Of a stretch of DNA of 21,875 nucleotides, positions 1 through 12,584 are shown piece after piece. Made by a program: the position numbers and the translations under genes. Under the pieces are notes generated by a model. The model saw only the letters and a program-made list of their open reading frames with translations. It ran no database searches and was not told the DNA's origin. Numbering within the stretch: position 1 is the first letter of the stretch; each line of letters starts with the position of its first letter. The stretch comes from Oppiella nova (Eukaryota; Arthropoda; Arachnida; Sarcoptiformes; Oppiidae). The stretch spans positions 1 to 21,875 of the forward strand of contig CAJPVJ010000649.1 in assembly GCA_905397405.1 (NCBI GenBank). Direction: 5' to 3'.

Positions 1-2879
1 TATTTTATATTTTAATCCTAATATAAAACATTTTTAAATAGTTAGTATTTATTTATAATTTATTTTTAAATTTATGCAGATGTGTAAAATAAGCTTACAT
101 CTGTTTATGTTATCCTACTCTAACACTGTTTTTCATCCAAATGAGCATGGTAAATTAATTGACTTAAATACTTATTCATTCACTACTAAGTATTGGAAGC
201 ATATTATTTTTATATAATTTATTTTAAAAAGATTAGGCTTAATATAAATTCAGTCATAAATATTCTCATTTGTGTTAACATTTTCTAAGCAGTCATTTCT
301 CATAAATATAAAGATATTTATGAGAATTTATTTTTAAAATTCTCGACGACTATATTCAGCAAATTATTCATAAATTGTTTTTACTGTTTAATATATCTTT
401 TTAAACATGTTGTAAATTATCATAAACTAAAACTTTTGAAAATTCAAATCACAAATAAAGTGATAATTCAGTTATGGCTTGTTTTCGTTGAAATTCGGTA
501 ATAATTCATAAGTTTGGGTTAAGATTTAAAAATAGATTTGAAATTTGTTTAAAGGTTTCGATGAAAGAATGTGTTACAATATTTCATAACTTAAATCAAT
601 CTAATGTTATTTACACTTTTATCATAGCAAATAGTACCCATTCAAGTCAAACAATACATTGAATGCATACAATAAAGTTTTTGATCTTTTTATACCAATC
701 CTATAATGTATGTAATGTATAAAATCTAAATCTTAAAAGCATTTGAAAAGGATTTCAAAATCAGATCAAGTACTGGATTGCATACTAAGCTTACTGTATA
801 TAAGTAAAGATAAATATATTTATACAAATAGCTACAAAATACAACACATTTTAAGTTTTATAGAAATAGTGTATAAATGTTACAGTGAAGATTTGTACGA
901 CTAAAATATCAATTACAGGTTTGAAAGTTTTTATAGCAAAACAAATTATCGTTCAAATATACAGTGGTGTATATTATTGATTGTACAAAATATTGTCGTA
1001 GCGATAGATACCAAACATGATCTTAGTTTAGGTAATGCACCGAAAGGATAGCATCTGTAGGTAAGAACACCTGGAGTTTCATCTAATAAATGGATTAGAG
1101 CGGACAGTCGTGCATCAAAGCATTACATTAATTATATGCTATACATTAGAGCCGTCAGGTTATTGTAGTTGTCGGCCAAAAGCTAACATATGGAGACTAT
1201 GGAGGCAGAGGATTATTTGCTAGTACAGTACTTTCTATTAAATAACACTACTGTATACTATACTGTATAGTATACTGTATACTATACGATTATTTGGCGG
1301 TAATATTAGCGATGATCGAAACGATTAAAAGGTGCAATTAACTCAACCTAAATGGCTGTAGCCATGGAAGGCCTGACCCATTCATGTGTGACATTAAAAG
1401 CAGATTATTAAATGCAGATATTATTCATCCACTGATGCACCTGAGCTCCCGGTGCCTTCTAAACAGATAATAGAGCACCGGCAAAGTGAACACTTAGTGC
1501 CATACAAGTCATACAAATACAAGTGAAACAATCTGCTCCTCACTAATCAACCATTCATTAGACCGATCGGTGACCACAAAACTTATCAAATATTACAATA
1601 CTATCAAAGCATGCAATTTATTTGCTATTATATAATAACAATTGCATATAGAGTACAGTACACTCTACTGAATGCTACGGTTTATGCAAAACACGTTCAA
1701 ATAATTATTACTCATTAATGCAATTCTTCCGTAATATATTTTATAATAGATTATATTATTTGTATAAATTATAGATATTATAGATGTGTCATCACATCAG
1801 ATGATATTGATAACATCCAAATTGATACCATCTTTTCAATTGACATTAAATTAACATTTGAATGAATGTCTCGAATAACTCAATCATAAACAAACTTCAA
1901 ACCTGTTTCATATTATCTGTCATATGTTAAATGAATAAAATAAACAACTATCAATATCAAATTTAAATATCGTAGAAAATTTATTTAATGAAAGCTTAAT
2001 AATTTTTTGTTAAATATCATAATTCATTTGAATTATTACTATTTAAATGAGCTGATAGTTTTGATACAAATGTTAGAATAGTTTATTTATTTAAACAAAA
2101 GATCTTGTATTTGAGTAAAACATTTAGTGTTACAAAAAAAAGTAAATATAAAAATATCTTTGAGTAAGTCTTAAATAACTAAACGCCGGTTCTCTGGAAG
2201 TTTGCCATAGAGTTGACGAAAAGTTTTAAATTTAGATCAGAGAGAGTGTGTAAGCATTCACAGCAATCAGGCCTCACATCCAACACATCGCCCAAAATAC
2301 CGGTCCCTTCAGTCTGGCTCTCAATTTAGAGCACAAATGAAGTGAAGTCTAAAAAATTAGTCGTAATATTAACTTATTATTAACTGTTAAGCAATACAAC
2401 ACTTACTGCGCTAAAGAACAGCCAAAATAATAATCAAAAAGTGAGTACAAGTTTTGTAATTATTTTCAGTCGACAGAGAAATTCTTGTTCACCAAATTCA
2501 TAATAAAGAGTTATTTTAGCAATTTTTCCTAAAGTACACACAAGAAAAAGTAATTTGATTTTTTTCGTAATCAAAACTTTAGTAAAATTTTGTTATTAAA
2601 TTTTAAGTAATTTGTGATTTATTAATATATTGAAAGGTATTTGTCCACATTTTAATGTATATGGTATTAATTGGTTGATAATATTTGTAGTAAATTGTTA
2701 AATACATGTGAATATAACTCAAACAAGAAATTAGATAAATAAATAAAATTTTCAAATCACGGTTGCCGGGGATCTCATAAAATGCGAGTTATCCGTGATT
2801 GTGTTGAGTGAACGCAATATCAATCTTTTTAACTAATTTTAATTAGAGTTTTGTTGTACTCATTAATTAATCACTTCAT
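1..2879. other. Gene-free upstream region
   Basis: I see no coding region here. The stretch is AT-rich, stop codons are frequent in all frames, and there is no exon with recognisable protein similarity. Three patches are less AT-rich than their surroundings: about 1,020-1,210, 1,340-1,500 and 2,180-2,330. The last two could hold untranslated exons or regulatory DNA of the peptidase gene that starts at 2,890, but nothing in the sequence proves it. A 7-bp hairpin (CCGGTGC at 1,449-1,455 with GCACCGG at 1,475-1,481) lies in the second patch. No tRNA-like B-box or cloverleaf was found. Confidence 0.6.
1252..1287. repeat. Palindromic TATAC repeat
   Basis: GTATACTATAC (1,253-1,263) is followed, after one T, by its exact reverse complement (1,265-1,275), giving an 11-bp-arm hairpin with a one-base centre. 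A direct copy of TGTATACTATAC (1,252-1,263) then follows at 1,276-1,287. This looks like a slippage-prone simple repeat; no function can be assigned. Confidence 0.8.
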
Positions 2880-2889
2880 ATGGTATTGT

Positions 2890-5800
2890 ATGATAGAGAG
2901 GATGCCAGCCGTCTCTCCGACACTGTTGGCTGTACTCACTATAGGAGTGGTGGCACTCATTCTGGGGATTCTCATCGGTAAGGAGATTAACACATAAACT
3001 CATAGCCAATACATCACAGTGTGATAAATGTGCTGAAGAAAAACAGCTAAATATGTAAAATATTTATATTATTAATGAATTTGTTTATTATAAATGGTAA
3101 AAATTTTGCTTATTTTTCAATAATATTCAATAATGTTTCCTCTAAAGCACTCATTCCTATGCAATGAATAGCAATTGAGAGAAAAAATCATTTATTAACA
3201 CATTTTGACTTTAAAAACGTTAAACAAATTATTTGATATACAGATAAACAGTAGATAGTATTCCTGACACAACTGTCTGTTTATAATTTTAGATGTAATT
3301 TCTGATAAAACTCTTAATATTATAAATGTTTTTAAAATGTAAATCAAAAGTGAAGGCAGGGATGGGGTCTTACTTTTATGCATCTCTTATATCTTATATT
3401 TATATGACATTTAAAAAGTTTGAAAATATTGATTATTTTGCTAACTTTGTTGCAAACCTTAGGCTCGTATACGCTTCCACCCATATCTGAAGAAAACAAA
3501 ATTAAATTAAATGTTTTAAAAGAGTTTACGCAAAACCGATACTCCGGTCGCGACGACCCCATCATTAGTCGTATTAATGAAGGCGTTAGCACTGAAAGGC
3601 TGAGAGAGAACTTGAAGTGAGATATCTGTCGGATATTTAATTAGCTTTATATCCGCCTCATTTGCTTAACAATTATCGATACATTGGTTTGTGTTTATCG
3701 TAGATTCTTATCATCAGAACCACATTTAGTGGGAAGCAATCGCGACAAGGAATTAGCCGATTATATTAGAGATCGCTTTGTGGAGTACGGTCTCGATCGG
3801 GCATATCTGGTGCCGTATAATGTATTGCTTTCCTACTCTAATACCTCACATCCAAACAAAGTATCCATTTTTGATGCAAGAAGCGGAAGGGTATTATTTG
3901 AGTCAAAACACAGGGAAGAAAACGAGACGATATTTCCCAACATTGTTGACTCCTATAATAGCTTTGCTCCCAAAGCAGATGTCATCGGAGAACCAGTATT
4001 TTGTAATTATGGCCGACAAACAGATTTTGATTTATTGCAGAATTACGCCAAAATCGATCTCAAAGGGAAGATCTGTATTGTGAGATATGGAAAGATATTC
4101 AGAGGAAATAAAGTTTAGTTTTATATTCTTTAATTGGTTTAATATAGAAATTAACTAACTCTCTAGTATTAAGTGAGATAGTAAATAAGATATAATGTAG
4201 TCTGTGATAAAATTGTTAATTAAGTGTTTGTATGAAATATATGCTACCAGTGCGAAAACGCAGCCCAGAGGGGATGTGTTGCAGTGATTCTGTATTCAGA
4301 TCCTCTTGAGATAGCAAGAGAGGGCACACAACAAGAAAATGTTTATCCCAATAGTTGGTGGATGAATGGGAAGGCTATGCAAAGAGGAAACCTCAGGACT
4401 AGTATGGTATGAATGAACGCTATTTTCTACGGACTCTAATAAAAGTGTATGCATTTTGCACACATAGGGCGATGCGTTGACACAAGGATTCCCCGCGTTA
4501 GTTGGTTAGCTATACTTTGCGTATTATTTTCAACACACATTGTACTAATATGTGTTATAATTAATACAATACATCATTCAATACAATTGTGATCAGACGG
4601 TGCATTCCAGTACGGGATTAACGACATAGAACTGCCCAAAATCCCGACCCAACCAATTGGGTACGAAGACATGTATGCGATCCTCAAGTATGTCTTTTAG
4701 CAAATGTATCATTTGATTGATTACTTCAATTAAATGTCATACCATTGTTCTCATTGTTTCTGATTATTGGGTTCGTTATAATGCTATCAATAGCTTAATG
4801 GGTGGCCTACCTGTGCCCAACACCACTGCCTTTCGCGACTGGAATGGAGGGCTTAACATAACATACAGATTGGGTCCGGGCTTTGGCAGTGCTAATGCGG
4901 AAAAGTATGTTTTTAATTAAAAATGAATTATTGCGATAATCAGAGCCGGAATGCCAGGCATTAAACGAAATGACATATAATTTGACATATTTTTCTAATT
5001 GTTATTTGATTTCTCGACAGAAAATTACGAGTCGTTGTTAATAATGTGATGCAAACAAAGATAATATATAACGTGATCGGAATTCTGGAGGGCTCTGTAG
5101 AGGCGGATCGTTATGTTATATTAGGTAATCATAGGGATGCCTGGGGTTTGGGGGCAATGGACGCCTCCAGCGGCACCACTGCTCTGCTGGAAGTGTCGCG
5201 CCTTTTCGGTGGCTTTCATAGGGACTCCCAATGGAGGCCCCGACGGACTCTCGTGTTTGCGAGTTGGAGTGGCGAGGAGTTGGGTCTCATTGGGTCCACT
5301 GAATGGGTTGAAGAGCACATCCATCTATTGTCTCAAAAGGCCGTCGCATATATCAATGTCGACACTTGTATTATGGGTCCGAACCTCAATCCAGACGCCT
5401 CTCCATCTCTAATGGAAATTCTACGCGAAGTCACGGAATATATTCCGTTCAGAAATAATACCCTTTTGAACGCATGGACTGAATATCAGGAATACATTAG
5501 CGGGGAATTAGATAAACCCAAGTATTTATTAAATTCTTTTGTTTCATTTGAGAAATGACTCAAAATTATTGAATATGTGTGTAATTTGCAGAATCAAGAC
5601 CCTGGGCTCGGGCACAGACCACGCCCCCTTTGCATTCTTTGCTGGCATTCCTGCCATCAATATTGAGTTTACATTTGATAAGGTATTATACAATAGATTT
5701 AATTTCATACATGCAGTTGTTTATGACTCATTAACTCACAAAAGACAATTCACTCGTCGATCCCATTCCCATCCCATTCCCCCAATTTTACTGAAAGAAA

Positions 5801-6792
5801 GTAATGTACAGAACATAAAGTCATAACTTATCTAAAACATTGATTTGTTTGCATTTTTTGTATAAAAAAGTCTAAAACAGTTCCCTTTTTTAGTATTCAT
5901 AATAGGCTATAATAAAATAATGAAATCTTAATTAAGTCCTTTTATCACTGCATTTATCAGATAATCGTTATTGAAAACACATTAATCTTTTGTTTTATGT
6001 TTAGTTTTTAAAATGTAATTCTTTTATAATACACATAATATAAAATTTTATCACATAATTAAAGTTAAATTAACAAAATTCTTAAATTATGATTAATAAA
6101 TAAACTTTTTTTTGCAACAGAAAAAGTATCCCATAAGCGGATCATACCCGGCCTATCATACAGCATACGAAACATTTGATTTGGTGGACAAATTCATTGA
6201 TCCCGAATTTTCACTACACAAGACGTGTTCACAACTGATCGGAGTATTACTACACGCGATCTCTGGCTCTACTCTAATGCCGTTCAAAATCAATGAATTG
6301 GCGAATAGAGTGCAAACAGATTACGAAAACATGTGGAGAAGAGATCGCAATGAGGATCAGTTCGTCTCGAAGAGTGACTTCATTAACGGCGAGTTTAAGC
6401 CATTAATAGATATGTTAGAGAAATCGATCGAAAACTTTGTTATAGCGGCCAAAGATTGGGACTCGAAGATGAGAGATTTGGATCTGAATAATCCGTTTTT
6501 AGTGAGACAAGTGAATGATGTTATGCTGGCAGTGGAGAGAGCCTTCATTACGCCCGAAGGCCTCCACCAAAGGCCTGAAATCAGGAATCTATTGTACGCT
6601 CCATTTAAATACAATAAATATTCGACTGTTGTGTTCCCGGGTATGTTAGACCTCATGAAGACAATCTCAAACACACAAAGAGCTGATACACTGAAAGTGC
6701 CGCAATTCAACCAAACATTGCGTCGGCATATCTCAGACATCGCTATAGCGCTCAGAAGTGCCACTAATTTACTCAATACAAGCCCTTTATAG
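2890..6792 (+). CDS. GCPII/NAALADase-like M28B metallopeptidase
   Basis: This is a complete ten-exon gene for a type II membrane zinc peptidase of the glutamate carboxypeptidase II family, about 769 aa against 750 in human FOLH1. Residues ~10-30 form a hydrophobic signal anchor after a short cytoplasmic tail. A protease-associated (apical) domain follows in exons 3-6, the M28 catalytic domain in exons 7-9 and the helical dimerisation domain in exon 10. The two-zinc site is intact: H386, D396, E435, D463 and H559, with catalytic base E434. Residues that hold the C-terminal glutamate in human GCPII are kept (R214, N264, Y558, K712, Y713). The S1 arginine patch is lost: human R463, R534 and R536 correspond to P473, N539 and E541. 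The enzyme should therefore act outside the cell as a di- or aminopeptidase of NAALADL1 type rather than as a folyl-glutamate or NAAG hydrolase (inference). The start at 2,890 puts T at -3; ATG 2,902 (residue 5) has A at -3 and may be the real start. Confidence 0.93.
2890..6792 (+). other. Exon-intron structure of the peptidase gene
   Basis: Exons were placed by reading-frame continuity and family alignment: 2890-2977, 3463-3616, 3704-4112, 4251-4406, 4468-4504, 4594+3 (4597)-4687, 4794-4904, 5021-5521, 5592-5682 and 6121-6792, which includes the TAG stop. The coding total is 2,310 nt and every junction keeps frame. The introns are 485, 87, 138, 61, 92, 106, 116, 70 and 438 bp and all are GT-AG. 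Donors are GTAAGG, GTGAGA, GTTTAG, GTATGA, GTTAGC, GTATGT, GTATGT, GTATTT and GTATTA; the third and fifth are weak. Exon 5, at 37 bp, is a micro-exon. The exon 3/4 and 5/6 joins align to human GCPII without gaps; the exon 4/5 join lacks two residues relative to it. Confidence 0.88.
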
Positions 6793-6812
6793 TCAACCAC
6801 TCTTTCAATTAC

Positions 6813-6818
6813 ATTAAA
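6813..6818 (+). terminator. Possible poly(A) signal ATTAAA
   Basis: ATTAAA occurs 21 nt after the TAG stop of the peptidase gene and is followed by a T-rich stretch at 6,829-6,835. It is the common variant hexamer and would give a very short 3' UTR. The next canonical AATAAA is at 7,279-7,284, inside the first copy of the 528-bp repeat. In DNA this AT-rich such hexamers arise often by chance. Confidence 0.3.
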
Positions 6819-7028
6819 CTTACAAATATTTTTTCGTGTAATTCATTGATTTATGTTTACAAACTTTCTTATTCTTATGCACTACTTTCAAGTAAATGAA
6901 TTGTATTTTTGTATTTATCTAAAAGTCGAAACAATATAGTGATTGTATTTTCTAAATGACATGATTTCAGTTTAAATAAGATTAGAGACATAACTCACAA
7001 CTAATGAGTGGTTAATCTTGAATTTAAT

Positions 7029-8212
7029 GAAGCGATTCTGTTATGGATGTGAATTTATTTTGAAAACAAAATTGAGACCACATTTATGCCTTATTAGTAG
7101 TTTTTGACTACTTATTAGACTAGTTTAGGTCAGACTGGGCTCTAATCAAGATTTTGAACAAACATCTGTAAGAATATGGTTATCATTTGACAACATATTG
7201 TACAACAACTACAGTATTGTGGGAAGAGATCACTTGAAAACGAAATCTTGTAATCGTTAGAAATGATTCATAAACTACAATAAAATACTGGCTTTAATCA
7301 GATTTTCATGCTTTCGGTGAGCTTTGAATATGATATAAAAAACTGTTTAATTATATGACACGCGTTTGAATGGTACTAATGATGACGTGACCGGATCTGT
7401 GTTGGCATAAGAGCTGATGCCCAGGCACTGCCTGTATATCCACACAACTGGTAATCATTTTTAGAGATGTCATTCATTATAAATCAAAATTATTATCGTA
7501 TTATGATATTAATATCATTATTGTTGATATGATCCCACTTTTATGGTTAGTTGCCAGAAGCGATTCTGTTATGGATGTGAATTTATTTTGAAAACAAAAT
7601 TGAGACCACATTTATGCCTTATTAGTAGTTTTTGACTACTTATTAGACTAGTTTAGGTCAGACTGGGCTCTAATCAAGATTTTTAACAAACATCTGTAAG
7701 AATATGGTTATCATTTGACAACATATTGTACAACAACTACAGTATTGTGGGAAGAGATCACTTGAAAACCAAATCTTGTAATCGTTAGAAATGATTCATA
7801 AACTACAATAAAATACTGGCTTTAATCAGATTTTGATGCTTTCGGTGAGCTTTGAATATGATATAAAAAACTGTTTAATTATATGACACGCGTTTGAATG
7901 GTACTAATGATGACGTGACCGGATCTGTGTTGGCATAAGAGCTGATGCCCAGGCATTGCCTGTATATCCACACAACTGGTAATCATTTTTAGAGATGTCA
8001 TTCATTATAAATCAAAATTATTATCGTATTATGATATTAATATCATTATTGTTGATATGATCCCACTTTTATGGTTAGTTGCCATGCCTGTATATCCACA
8101 CAACTGGTAATCATTTTTAGAGATGTCATTCATTATAAATCAAAATTATTATCGTATTATGATATTAATATCATTATTGTTGATATGATCCCACTTTTAT
8201 GGTTAGTTGCCA
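7029..8212. repeat. 528-bp tandem duplication, 2.2 copies
   Basis: Copy 1 is 7,029-7,556 and copy 2 is 7,557-8,084, with the same length and about four substitutions between them by eye (for example near 7,437/7,956). A third, partial copy at 8,085-8,212 repeats only the last 128 bp of the unit. The unit is non-coding and contains a 16-bp perfect palindrome, ATGATATTAATATCAT (7,503-7,518 in copy 1). It lies just 3' of the peptidase gene. It is either a recent tandem duplication or two haplotypes laid end to end by the assembler; the 128-bp partial copy resembles other suspicious joins in this window. Confidence 0.93.
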
Positions 8213-10617
8213 ACATACTATTAATAAAAATATTTGCATAAATTTAAAACCATTAGTCGATCCCTCATAACGATAACCATTACGTGAGTGTCGACTATGA
8301 GAGCAAAGAGTGAACCAGAATTGCAAGACATGACCGAATCGATAGTAATTAGTAATACATTATGTAATAAACAATTCATAACTTTTCCCCAAACGTTATC
8401 CTCCGATGCATTCGTTTCCCAATTAGATGTGAAGTGAAATCATAATAATATTTAAAAAGACGAATAAAAAATATATTTTATATTTGCCTAATAACGAATT
8501 AGTAATAAGTATTATACGGTATTGTTTTCATATCAAACGGATAGACTAATTATAGTTTCATTAATCTTTTTAAAAGCACAGTTACGTCTAAATGTCGGGG
8601 CTTTAGAGAAATGCCAATAAAACACGTGAAATACGTTATTCCGGCTGAATTCGGTTGAAACTCAATATTGAGTTTTTAAAACTTTTTTATAGGCTTTCAT
8701 TTTTGTGAAATAAAACAAAACAATATATAAAACGCGAATATCTTTCCCCACGGATTGAAGAGTAGAGTTTGGAGTTATAGTAGAGACAAATGCCACCAAA
8801 GAGGAGCAGTTGGGGGTATCGACGCTTCTATTAAACTGAAAGCCTGTAAATGATGCCAAAGGGAGTCATTTAAATTTAAAGAAATTATAAGGGGTAGTAC
8901 ACAAAGTGCATATTCATTGAGATGGACAGAGGGGTCCACTATAACGCGTTTAAATTCTTTAAACTTTTATACCTGATTATGGTAGTGGTGGTGCATGTTG
9001 GTGTAGTACGTACGTTGTGCAGGGTCCGTTACTAATTTTATATCATTTATTTGGAATTAGTTTGGGATTGAAAATTGAAAATTAGACCCGATTTAAGTAT
9101 AGTTTTACTTTAATTCATATAAGTTTTTAATATGAGAAAAGTTTTTTACTGCTAACAACAAAATGCTATGTAGTTTGTCTCTATTAAAATTAGTTCTCAT
9201 ATACCATACAGTTATATAACAATTGAATAAATAGTGAAATAATAGTGTATTGAATTTGACTACGAGTTAGGGGTAATAGTAATACAATACAAATATTATG
9301 AAATATCGGCGCTATTCTGAGGCAAGTCTTGACTGACGTATGCATAACGCCTATGAATTGGTATGAATTGGATTGGATTCACAACAAAATATGAAGTGAA
9401 GTATATTTGGCTTTTCATACAATGCTATTACAGACTCTTGTCAGTTGTCAATACCGAAACTTTTTGATGTTATGGGAAAAAATTGTTCACTTTTTTGTTA
9501 CACATCGCAAGCAATAGAAGAGTGGAATTGGAGTTGTTTTTTATATAAACCAATAACTGAGTCAATATATAATATAAGTATTTGTAATATAAGTTATTGC
9601 ATACAAGTTATTATATATCGGGCGACAAGTCATTGGAGCGGTTCAGGCATTACAAGCATTACAGGCCTCACAAGCCGTACGCGTATTGTGTTCTGTTATT
9701 AACCACAATAGAAATGAAAGCAAATACTAATATATGGCTACCAGTGCTCACCAACCAGTCAATGAGTTCTGTTTGTAACGACTATTGCCTTAAATGACAT
9801 CAACAGTTGGTCTCATTGTCGCCATTTATTTCCAAAGACATGAGACAAACACAGAGAATTAGCTTTGAAAGCAAAGGGATCCTAAGTTTGGTAGCACTGG
9901 TAGTGTATGCCTGTATGCCTGTCCTGTTGCTCTATTGCACACCCGTCGCGCACATTACACACAAAATCAACTAAACTCTGCTAACATTACCGGCAACTGC
10001 TTCTCCCAGTACTCAACCACTGATCCCTTTCCCTCATTCATGCACTGAGAAGGAGTAAAAAAGTGGAAAAGTCGTGTATTTTTGGGTTAATTTGTGAAAT
10101 AGTGTGAAAAAATGTTTGATACGAATGAGTCAATGGATGTAATCTGAGAATTGGATGCAATTTATTGGAGTGAATTAGTTGCGATAGGTTTGATAAGTTT
10201 TGGGTGGCTTTTAGCAGCTTTTTAGGGTAGCACTGGTAGGACTGGTAGGTCTCACGCCACGAGCAAATCACAACTGTTAAGATTGGAAGACAAGAGTTCA
10301 GTAGTTGTTTAGGAAAGCGTGAAATTCCCCGATGAGAGGGTTGTCTGGCTTTCAAAAGCTTTCAAATTTTGCATGAATTCAATGACAAAGTCTGTCATAC
10401 TTTTTTATTCAATGAGATTTGTGACGCAAAAATGACCAAAATTTTACATTTACTAAATTTGCAAAACACATAACACATAACCCATTCCCCTGAGAGAGTG
10501 AGGCTGCCTTTCCTCTCTGATTCTTCACCCTTACATCGCCGGCACTTTTGGTGCAAAACATTTAAATTTATTATAAACGACTCAATAAAATAAATTTCTT
10601 TCAATATTGTGAAAGTC
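8213..10617. other. Gene-free spacer
   Basis: No coding region can be supported. Open frames at 9,445-9,702 (+) and 10,038-10,355 (-) have no recognisable domain, no biased composition beyond the local AT richness, and no splice context. Short imperfect repeats occur, such as GCATTACA words near 9,640-9,665 and GTATGCCT near 9,905-9,920. Nothing resembles an RNA gene. Confidence 0.55.
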
Positions 10618-10872
10618 ATTCAGCGGTCGATTGGAAACAACAAAATGTAATGCATTTTCCCTAATATTATTAAATGGATAACTGGTTATTGCCTTTTGGC
10701 ACAAGTTTTCGTTTCAATTACCGGATGTGTTGTTAGATTTAAAAAATTCAGCGGTCGATTGGAAACAACAAAATGTAATGCATTTTCCCTAATATTATTA
10801 AATGGATAACTGGTTATTGCCTTTTGGCACAAGTTTTCGTTTCAATTACCGGATGTGTTGTTAGATTTAAAA
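10618..10872. repeat. Exact 127-bp duplication with 1-bp spacer
   Basis: Positions 10,618-10,744 and 10,746-10,872 are identical over exactly 127 bp, separated by a single A (10,745). The bases flanking both copies differ, so the match length is sharply bounded. A perfect copy of this length with a one-base join is what results when two contigs overlapping by a 127-mer are abutted rather than merged. A real recent duplication is the alternative. Confidence 0.95.
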
Positions 10873-12524
10873 TCCTAATATTGGAGTATATTTTTGGTGG
10901 CATATCGTAGCCATCACTGAACAGGTTATAAAAGTGTGGTATGAGTTGAATCTCCCACTGCTTTCACCCGCTTTTACTGCCTTCTCATCAGAGATACGAA
11001 ATTAATTGGAAAACCGGCTCTTTTTAAACTACTTGTCATTTATTTAATGTCATTATAACTGCCATTATATGCAATTCAATGATTCATTTAAATGAGTTTT
11101 TTGAGTACCCGAACCCATTTGAAGATAAGTCGAGTATTGGCCCACATTATAGCCTAAAGTAAAAAGAGTTACAATTTTTATTGGATCCGTTCCACTCTTC
11201 CACTGGAGTTGAGTTGGTTTTTGGAGATAAAGTATTTGCACTTATTTTGCATAAACCGTAATAGTGTTAAAAGACTGACAAATGGCCAAAACGTCGCTTT
11301 AGAGATATATTTGAGGGATTTTAAAGTGATATACCATGAGATAAGTTGTCCAATAAATCAGACATACAGTACATACAGTCACTACAAATCTAATATACGT
11401 TAAAGTGTGCACAGAATGGCCCGCATTTAGACACCAATATTTCGATGACTGCATCAAGTTTTGCATAAATTTTTAAAAAATGTTTTGCGGAGATGTAATA
11501 TATATCTATTTATGACATACCGTACTCTTACGGCACATACAGTGCACACGAAGCTAGCAATGCCTGGTATGTGCGGCAATCCATCTTCGTGTGGGCACAT
11601 CCAGCATCCAGTGATCAACAGTACAGTAGAGACTGAAAAAGGAGAGACGACTGGAGTGTAGTGTTTGGTTGTGTTGGATGTGTTGGATGTGTTGAGCGAG
11701 CATTTCATTAAAATGCAAACTAAACTTATATGTATTGAGCGCTCACTTACATCCCATTGTCCTCACATACAGTCAAATGCTTTAGACATCGATTTTGCAA
11801 TTTATATCACACTTCCGATAAAGCGCTCAAAACTTACTCACTTCTCATTATAAATTCCGTTTGAGAATTACATTTTACTCGAGGGACTGGTGTTATACAT
11901 GTATGTATGCTAGTGCCAATTGCTATACCATACTCTACCACAGTACTGTATGTATGTGCTCTTACTGTATAAACTTTATAATACTGTTGTGAACATTGTT
12001 CTAAACAATTGTCAATTTTGCCTCAAATTAAATGTAATGCATCTCTCAATTTGTGGCATTACTGGAGGCGTTAATCATAAAATTGTAATACCGGTGCTCT
12101 ATGAGAGGAACGGAATACTATATACAATGTATTCTTTAATTGTCTTGCTGACAATAATTATAAACAATAAATTCTGATCTTAAGCTCTCGCAAAAAAAGT
12201 TTAGTTAAGACTTTGAATAGAGAGTCAATGCAATTGCAATTTATTATGTATTGATATGAGCCCTAAAAAGCTGATCCCATCTCTAGAGAGCAGTTGTTTG
12301 AATGCATTGAATGAATAGAGTTATGCTTTTGAAGGGAAAATAGTTTTTACGATTTCAACGATGGGATTAACACATGAACACAACAAAAGTATTGTTACTA
12401 TAAGTGCTTTCCATTCACATCTCGACGCATCGCATAAATACATGGGCTTTAGGGGGTGTCTGTCTGGCAAACAACCCTCTAATCAAAATAACAATCACAA
12501 CCCCTTCGATCTGATCCATCAAAC
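10873..12524. other. Gene-free spacer with short repeats
   Basis: No supported gene. Open frames near 11,209-11,403, 11,454-11,853 and 11,920-12,177 lack similarity, splice signals and consistent codon use, and they overlap one another on both strands. A short minisatellite (GTGTTGGAT in about 2.5 copies) lies at roughly 11,669-11,695, and ACATACAGT words recur at about 11,360-11,380 and 11,536. Confidence 0.5.
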
Positions 12525-12583
12525 AAACCCATAACCCATTTGGTTAAGGGATGGAAACCCATAACCCATTTGGTTAAGGGATG
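12525..12583. repeat. 30-bp tandem duplication
   Basis: The 30-bp unit starting AAACCCATAACCCATTTGG occurs at 12,525-12,554 and again at 12,555-12,583, with identical sequence until the last base. The surrounding DNA is non-coding. It is a simple local duplication. Confidence 0.9.
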
Positions 12584-12584
12584 C

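Noticed and set aside
6357-6800. 147-codon minus-strand open frame
   Set aside because: It is the antisense shadow of exon 10 of the peptidase gene.
7029-8212. CRISPR-like or satellite array
   Set aside because: The unit is 528 bp without spacers and only two and a quarter copies are present; the host is a eukaryote.
10038-10355. 105-codon open frame on the minus strand
   Set aside because: No domain, no related sequence that I recognise, no splice or start context; a chance frame in AT-rich DNA.
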